Below are positions 33,529 through 37,530 of a stretch of DNA of 37,530 bases, piece after piece. The translations under genes were made by a program, and so were the position numbers. The stretch's first letter is position 1; the number at the start of each line of letters is the position of its first letter. The notes under the pieces are model-generated. The model was not told the origin of the DNA. It was given only the letters and a program-made list of their open reading frames with translations, and ran no database searches. The DNA lies in contig CAMFQG010000004.1 of the NCBI GenBank assembly GCA_945980035.1, positions 1 to 37,530 of the forward strand. The letters run 5' to 3'. This DNA comes from an uncultured Clostridia bacterium (GTDB lineage: Bacteria; Bacillota; Clostridia; Oscillospirales; Acutalibacteraceae).

Positions 33529-33573
33529 TTTGCACTAAAGTACGATGTTTTGGACTATATAAATCTGTATAAT
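33529..33573 (+). promoter_or_regulatory. Shared regulon box 3 with -10 element
   Basis: TTTGCACTAAAGTACGATG at 33529-33547 and TATAAT at 33568-33573 (39 nt). The right dyad arm is lost (GTTTTG). It shares GGACTNTATAAATCTGTATAA with box 4 downstream of the core. Controls the operon at 33609. Confidence 0.78.
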
Positions 33574-33608
33574 AAAATGTGTAAAGTTATCGAAAGGAGA
33601 TAAAATTT

Positions 33609-34496
33609 ATGGGATTAGGAGGTTTCTTTAAGAACACTTTTGGAAAAAAGACCTGTACTTTTTGTAACGGCGAGTGCGGAATGTTAAACCGAACAAAAAT
33701 CAAAGGCGATGAATACATATGCGGAAATTGTGACGATATGTGTTCATTCCATATTCAGAAATACAGATTTACAAAGGACGAGTTAAGAGGGCATATGGAG
33801 TATATGAAACGCTCCGATCGTATCTACAAAGAGGTTGCCTTAAACGGTGCAAGATCAGAGAGATACCCTTCGGCTACCGCAAGACAAGGCATAGAGTTCT
33901 TTGATGATATCGGAATGTTCCGCATCATAGACGGCTCAAAGGATAACAACGAAAAATACCCCAAGGAGCTTTTCCGTTATGACCAGGTGGCAAATTATGA
34001 GCCGTATATGGAAGAATCCGAAGAAACGGATTCAAACGGAAAAACTAAAAAAGTGTTTGGTGAGGGCGGTATAAAAATCACTTTGGTTGGTGGCAGAGAT
34101 GATACAACAACTATGAGAAAAGGACTGCGTGCACACCCTTATATAACCGAAGAAATTACTGTATGCTTTGCAACAAACGACAGAGAAAAAGAAAATTATC
34201 TCAGATATGTGGATAATGCAATACATCACTTCAACTATATTTTCGGAGTTAATGACGACACAAACGGATTATTCAGCTTTGGTATGAATAAAAAAGAAAA
34301 GCGTGATTTAATGGGTGCGATTGGTTTTGCAAAAACTGCAGTTGATGCTGTAAAGGTTGCAAAAGACGGCGGAGAATTAACTGACGAAAAGAAAGCAGAA
34401 ATTCAGGCAAATATGAACGCAATGGACGACGCTCAAACCGGCGGACTTGCAGAATACACAAGACGTGCTGACGCGGCGGAATCAAAAATTAACTAA
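33609..34496 (+). CDS. Second DUF4428-like zinc-ribbon protein
   Basis: 295 aa, no signal peptide. N-terminal zinc-ribbon-like segment with CTFCNGECGMLNR...YICGNCDDMC, then a helix, a beta-rich central domain (about 85-215, GIEFFDDIGMFRIIDG...ELFRYDQVANYEPYMEE...GGIKITLVGG...ITVCFATNDREKENYLRYVDNAIHHFNYIF), and a helical, Ala-rich charged tail (TAVDAVKVAKDGGELTDEKKAEIQANMNAMDDAQ). The layout parallels the DUF4428 protein at 24838 but lacks the C-terminal double ribbon. First gene after regulon box 3. Ribosome site GAAAGGAG. Confidence 0.78.
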   Translation: MGLGGFFKNTFGKKTCTFCNGECGMLNRTKIKGDEYICGNCDDMCSFHIQKYRFTKDELRGHMEYMKRSDRIYKEVALNGARSERYPSATARQGIEFFDDIGMFRIIDGSKDNNEKYPKELFRYDQVANYEPYMEESEETDSNGKTKKVFGEGGIKITLVGGRDDTTTMRKGLRAHPYITEEITVCFATNDREKENYLRYVDNAIHHFNYIFGVNDDTNGLFSFGMNKKEKRDLMGAIGFAKTAVDAVKVAKDGGELTDEKKAEIQANMNAMDDAQTGGLAEYTRRADAAESKIN

Positions 34497-34510
34497 GGAG
34501 GATTTATACC

Positions 34511-35038
34511 ATGAAAAAGTTTTTAACAGTTTTACTGGCAGGAATTATGCTCTTATCCCTTGTTGCTTGTGACGGTGGCGGTAAGGCAGTAACAATTACA
34601 CAAGTTTGCGATGATGACGATACTATGAGTGCAACAGTTACAGTTGGATATAAAGACGGAACCACTCCCTCTGAAACAAACTCAGATGAGGCTGAACTTA
34701 TAAACGAAGAAAAGGATTTTTCTGTAGAGTTTTATTTGTATTTTGATAACGGTCTTGATTACTTTGTAGATGATGCCAAAGAGAAAAAAACCTATAAAGA
34801 AGTAAAATATTCAGGATTTGACGGTTATATGTATCAGTATGATGATTACGAGTATGAAATTTGCCTATATCTTGACGAAAAAGATGATTACGATGTTTAT
34901 CTTTTCGCTTATGTGGCACCGAATAGCGAACTCATTGATACAGAAACAACCGATATGGAAGCACTGTTCAATCAGGAGGATGTACAGAACATTTTAAATT
35001 CTGTTAAATACGAAGGCATAGTAAATAGTTCTAAATAA
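34511..35038 (+). CDS. Putative lipoprotein, acidic
   Basis: 175 aa. Signal peptide with lipobox LSLVAC (C at residue 20). The mature part is very acidic and Tyr-rich (CDDDDTMSATV, YFVDDAKEKKTYKEVKYSGFDGYMYQYDDYEYEICLYLDEKDDYDVYLFAYV), with a probable beta-sandwich pattern. No family recognised. It starts 14 bp after the DUF4428-like gene behind AAGGAGG, mirroring the lipoprotein in the first operon. Confidence 0.78.
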   Translation: MKKFLTVLLAGIMLLSLVACDGGGKAVTITQVCDDDDTMSATVTVGYKDGTTPSETNSDEAELINEEKDFSVEFYLYFDNGLDYFVDDAKEKKTYKEVKYSGFDGYMYQYDDYEYEICLYLDEKDDYDVYLFAYVAPNSELIDTETTDMEALFNQEDVQNILNSVKYEGIVNSSK

Positions 35039-35174
35039 ATCGGATATATAATGCTTACTGAATAAACTGCAATACGCTGTTGCCCTCTTGTAAAATCACC
35101 GAAAATTGAACATTTTTTATTAACTCATAAGTGTTTTGCAGTAATCGGTGAAATAGTTATTCGGGAGGCTTTGA

Positions 35175-35825
35175 ATGGAAATAATTGTCTTTTTGACGTC
35201 GGTCTTTTTGATGTTTGTATGTATTGCTGTTTTCTGTTATTTAGATTGCAAGTCAAAGGAAAATCCGAGATATACAGGTATGCCCGACCCGGAGTATATT
35301 CGCAAACAGAAGACTGTTAATCAGGTTAATATGGTGTATGGCACAGACAAATTTCCCATAACCCTTTATAAGCCGGATGATGCCTACTTTACTATTCCAC
35401 CCGGTATTGCCCTTAATGCAGGAGAAAGAGTATGGCTTCGGGCGAATGATTCGTCTTGGAGTGCAGAGGTTTTTGGTGTGGTATGTTTTGAGAATAGTTT
35501 AGAAAGCGAAGCTTTCGTGGAGTATTACTATAAGGGTGAGTTGAGCAATTCTGATGAAGAGCTTGAATATTTCCGTCAGGAAGTAACTGACCTTGGTATT
35601 ACATATACGAACAAACCCGTGAAGCACATTAAAAGCACATATAAAAAATCAAATAAAAAAAAGACATACCGGGCGTGTTTTGTCGGATTTGAATTTGACA
35701 ATACAAGCAACGGTGTCCCCTTTGGCAGAGGTCTTATGGGATTTAAAATATACAGTATCAAAAAAGAAATTTCAGCAGGTTACATCAAAGGTTTGTTTTG
35801 CGAGCTGTTCAATCCCGAAAGATAA
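35175..35825 (+). CDS. Membrane-anchored hypothetical protein
   Basis: 216 aa. One N-terminal TM segment (about 3-23, IIVFLTSVFLMFVCIAVFCYL), the rest probably cytoplasmic and strand-rich (PITLYKPDDAYFTIPPGIALNAGERVWLRAN, YRACFVGFEFDN). Unrecognised. It follows a 136-bp gap that contains a loose TCACCG/CGGTGA hairpin but no regulon box, so it may still belong to the box 3 unit by read-through. Ribosome site CGGGAGG. Confidence 0.72.
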   Translation: MEIIVFLTSVFLMFVCIAVFCYLDCKSKENPRYTGMPDPEYIRKQKTVNQVNMVYGTDKFPITLYKPDDAYFTIPPGIALNAGERVWLRANDSSWSAEVFGVVCFENSLESEAFVEYYYKGELSNSDEELEYFRQEVTDLGITYTNKPVKHIKSTYKKSNKKKTYRACFVGFEFDNTSNGVPFGRGLMGFKIYSIKKEISAGYIKGLFCELFNPER

Positions 35826-35869
35826 TTTGTAAGGAAGTTATTTATAAATAACACACAGGAGGTTTAGTT

Positions 35870-36307
35870 ATGAACTATATTGGAAAATGGGTTTTTGATT
35901 CTATAGGAACGCATGATGATGAAAAAGGTATGATTTACTTAAACGCTGATGAATATCTTGCATCACCTATGCCCTATATTGATGAAACTGATGAAGAAGC
36001 AGTTGCCGATGAAATGGACGAAAGAAAGAAAACTATCGGTATGCAGGTGAAAATTTGTGATGACGGCAAACTGTATTTTCTTATGCCTGTGCCTGACGGA
36101 GTATCAGAAGCAGAGCTTAAAGAGGTGATAAACACGGGAGAGCTTATGCTTATTGACGATATGCTCACCGATAAAGCAATAGCTTGGGAAGAAAGAGACG
36201 GCGAGCTTTGGTATGATACCGGTATAGGAGACGATTCGTGGACAAAGGCAATAGATGAAAACGGTTTTTTCACATTTATAACAATGAGATTTAAAAAGAT
36301 TGATTAA
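35870..36307 (+). CDS. Hypothetical acidic protein, lipocalin-like start
   Basis: 145 aa, acidic, soluble. It begins MNYIGKWVFDSIG, the GxW start typical of lipocalin-like beta-barrels, and ends with strands (DGELWYDTGIGDDSWTKAIDENGFFTFITMRFKKI). The centre is helical and very acidic (DETDEEAVADEMDERKK). The lipocalin link is a weak pattern match only. Good ribosome site (CAGGAGG); 44 bp after the previous gene. Confidence 0.72.
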   Translation: MNYIGKWVFDSIGTHDDEKGMIYLNADEYLASPMPYIDETDEEAVADEMDERKKTIGMQVKICDDGKLYFLMPVPDGVSEAELKEVINTGELMLIDDMLTDKAIAWEERDGELWYDTGIGDDSWTKAIDENGFFTFITMRFKKID

Positions 36308-36320
36308 CGGAGGTTTTGTT

Positions 36321-36920
36321 ATGGGAATTTTTGATTCGCTAATGAAAGCAGCAGAAAACACCATTAAAAAAGAGGCTACAAAAGCAGTAACCGGTGCGGC
36401 TCAATCCATAGGAAAGGGTAAAAATCGTTCTGAACGCTTTACCTTTTCTTCTCTGCCGACAAGCTTGAGTGAACTGCAGGCTCTGCCCGAAGCAACGCTT
36501 GACTCACCGTTCAAAACAGCGGCCTTAACTCTTGCTGTACTTTGCAGATATGAAGAGGATTGTAATGCAACATTTGAAATGCTTGATTTTCTCAAAGGGC
36601 CTGAAAATGTAAGTACATACGAAAAGCAGTTTATCAAAGAACGGCTTGAAGATAAATTCTATAAGCCTTTCTCGTTTTTTAACGGTGCAACTCCCGAAAA
36701 CGGATACAAGCCATCAACACCATATACCATAGCCATATACGAAAACCCATACTCGTTTGACAATGAAAATTGGGCAACTCTCTGGGTTAAAAGCGGTGGC
36801 GGTGATAATATGAGGTCTATAAAGCTTCGCAAAAAGCCCTCTACCGGTCAATGGTTTTTAAACGAAATTCAATGTCTTTCCGATATAAGAGTGCCTGCAA
36901 GCGAAGATCCCTGGGCGTAA
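36321..36920 (+). CDS. DUF6935-like hypothetical protein
   Basis: 199 aa from the ATG at 36321 (ACGGAGG 8 bases upstream; the ORF-track ATG at 36300 overlaps the previous gene and has no ribosome site). Short amphipathic N-terminus (GIFDSLMKAAENTIKKEATKAV), then a domain with FSSLPTSLSELQALPEATLDSPFKTAALTLAVLC, FLKGPENVSTYEKQF, ATPENGYKPSTPYTIAIYENPYSFD and GQWFLNEIQCLSDIRVPASEDPWA. I recall this as the DUF6935 family of Ruminococcaceae and related gut bacteria; function unknown. Last gene of the second box-controlled operon. Confidence 0.75.
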   Translation: MGIFDSLMKAAENTIKKEATKAVTGAAQSIGKGKNRSERFTFSSLPTSLSELQALPEATLDSPFKTAALTLAVLCRYEEDCNATFEMLDFLKGPENVSTYEKQFIKERLEDKFYKPFSFFNGATPENGYKPSTPYTIAIYENPYSFDNENWATLWVKSGGGDNMRSIKLRKKPSTGQWFLNEIQCLSDIRVPASEDPWA

Positions 36921-36975
36921 CTAAAAAGTATGCTGGCGAAAGTTTTTTGACGGTAGCATAAAGTTTACCTGAAAG

Positions 36976-37019
36976 TTTGCACTTAAATACGATGTGTGGA
37001 CTGTATAAATCTGTATAAA
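36976..37019 (+). promoter_or_regulatory. Shared regulon box 4 with -10 element
   Basis: TTTGCACTTAAATACGATG at 36976-36994 (two mismatches to box 2/3) and TATAAA at 37014-37019 (38 nt, one base shorter). Controls the receiver-only gene at 37044. Confidence 0.7.
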
Positions 37020-37043
37020 GGTATTACAAGGAGATAAAAAGAT

Positions 37044-37430
37044 ATGAAAAACATCGTCGTCTGTATCGGAAACGGTCTGCTATCCGAAGCAATCATTAAT
37101 ATGCTGAAAAACAGTGGCGAATTTAACCCTTTTCGAGTTCTGATTCAGAAAAAGAACAATATCGCAAATGAATGTGAAGCCCTATCTGCCGACATCCTCT
37201 TGATGGATGTGTCTTATGCTTCCGGCACGACTATGGAGACACGATTAAACGAAGTAAAGCAAGTAAGAGAAAAAACTCCCACCTGTAAACTCGTAATGCT
37301 GTGCGATGAAAATTCAGCACCCGAAATTGCCCGTGAGGTAGCCAATGCGAAAAAGGACGGGCTTATCGACGCTTTCTTTTATTCATCTGTAACCGAAAAA
37401 TATTTGACGGCTGTTCTGTCCTCCATTTAG
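37044..37430 (+). CDS. Stand-alone degenerate receiver-domain protein
   Basis: 128 aa with the alpha/beta pattern of a response-regulator receiver: IVVCIGNGLLSEAIINMLK, ADILLMDVSYAS (phospho-acceptor-like D55), CKLVMLCDENS, GLIDAFFYSSVTEKYLTAVL. The acidic pocket at the N-terminus is missing (CIGNG instead of EDD) and the conserved Lys is replaced (FYSS, against FWYKSS in the regulator at 29898). No DNA-binding domain follows; the stop is genuine in this sequence. Ribosome site CAAGGAGA. Its own regulon box suggests a feedback part of the same signalling system. Downstream (37431-37515) only a weak hairpin is seen. Confidence 0.8.
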   Translation: MKNIVVCIGNGLLSEAIINMLKNSGEFNPFRVLIQKKNNIANECEALSADILLMDVSYASGTTMETRLNEVKQVREKTPTCKLVMLCDENSAPEIAREVANAKKDGLIDAFFYSSVTEKYLTAVLSSI

Positions 37431-37515
37431 CGAGAATAACAAAGGGTAGGTTACAGTAAACAGTTGCTTACTCTTTCAACTTGTTTTTTGGATAGTAATG
37501 ACAGCAGAATTACTA

Positions 37516-37530
37516 CTGTCTCTTATACAC
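37516..37530. other. Tn5 mosaic-end adapter (artefact)
   Basis: CTGTCTCTTATACAC is the first 15 bases of the reverse mosaic end used in Nextera libraries. Not genomic, not an IS50 end. Confidence 0.95.

Noticed and set aside
37516-37530. Tn5/IS50-like transposon end
   Set aside because: It is the mosaic end used in library preparation and matches the adapter at the other end of the contig.

Overview
This window looks like a complete assembled contig from a gut Ruminococcus of the R. bromii type (Bacillota, Oscillospiraceae/Ruminococcaceae). The evidence is four type I dockerin proteins, two secreted GH13 amylases, CBM26 starch-binding modules, sporulation genes (gpr, spoIIP), an AT-rich sequence with strong AGGAGG ribosome sites, and BspA-like leucine-rich surface proteins. 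The organism call is inference. Both ends carry Nextera/Tn5 library adapter (1-44, including what I recall as the N712 index, and 37516-37530). Those bases are artefact, and the first gene (sfsA) is cut by the left one.

Layout. 1-1778: sfsA-nfo and a tiny Cys/Gly-rich protein. 1785-6418: a dockerin-bearing AmyE-like amylase, a dockerin-bearing LRR protein and a 57-aa Cys-rich protein, all minus strand. 6495-8428: a manganese-riboswitch operon (mntP plus a Ca/Na-type exchanger). 8689-12780: a starch operon in which a CBM26-CBM26-dockerin protein precedes a GH13 amylase without dockerin. 13050-19304: minus-strand cluster gpr-spoIIP-membrane protein-dus-glyA-rarA with a good forespore sigma promoter. 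19316-22563: a papain-like peptidase with dockerin, a CHAP-SH3 wall hydrolase and a CmpB-type membrane protein. 22870-24571: tRNA-Thr and tRNA-Tyr, followed by three copies of a tRNA-derived repeat that flank a barstar-like gene and a small unknown gene.

The most interesting part is 24726-37430. A three-gene signalling operon encodes a 7-TM protein with no visible kinase catalytic residues, a histidine kinase with H-box and ATPase domain, and a NarL/LuxR-type response regulator; the three genes are joined by ATGA overlaps. Around it, four transcription units start with the same promoter-linked box, TTTGCACTAAAGTACgATG, placed 38-39 nt before a -10 hexamer. The units are (1) a DUF4428-type zinc-ribbon protein, a lipoprotein and a hypothetical; (2) a large BspA-like LRR surface protein; (3) a second DUF4428-type protein, a lipoprotein and three unknown proteins; (4) a stand-alone degenerate receiver protein. 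I infer a local regulon of envelope-associated proteins controlled by this regulator, with the receiver-only protein as possible feedback. I know of no description of this system.

Other structure: an 87-88 bp element occurs twice (about 91% identical), each time just after a terminator, once inside the mntP leader. An inverted-repeat operator array overlaps the CHAP hydrolase start. The manganese riboswitch P1 helix and its terminator share bases. No rRNA, CRISPR array, transposase or prophage gene was seen.
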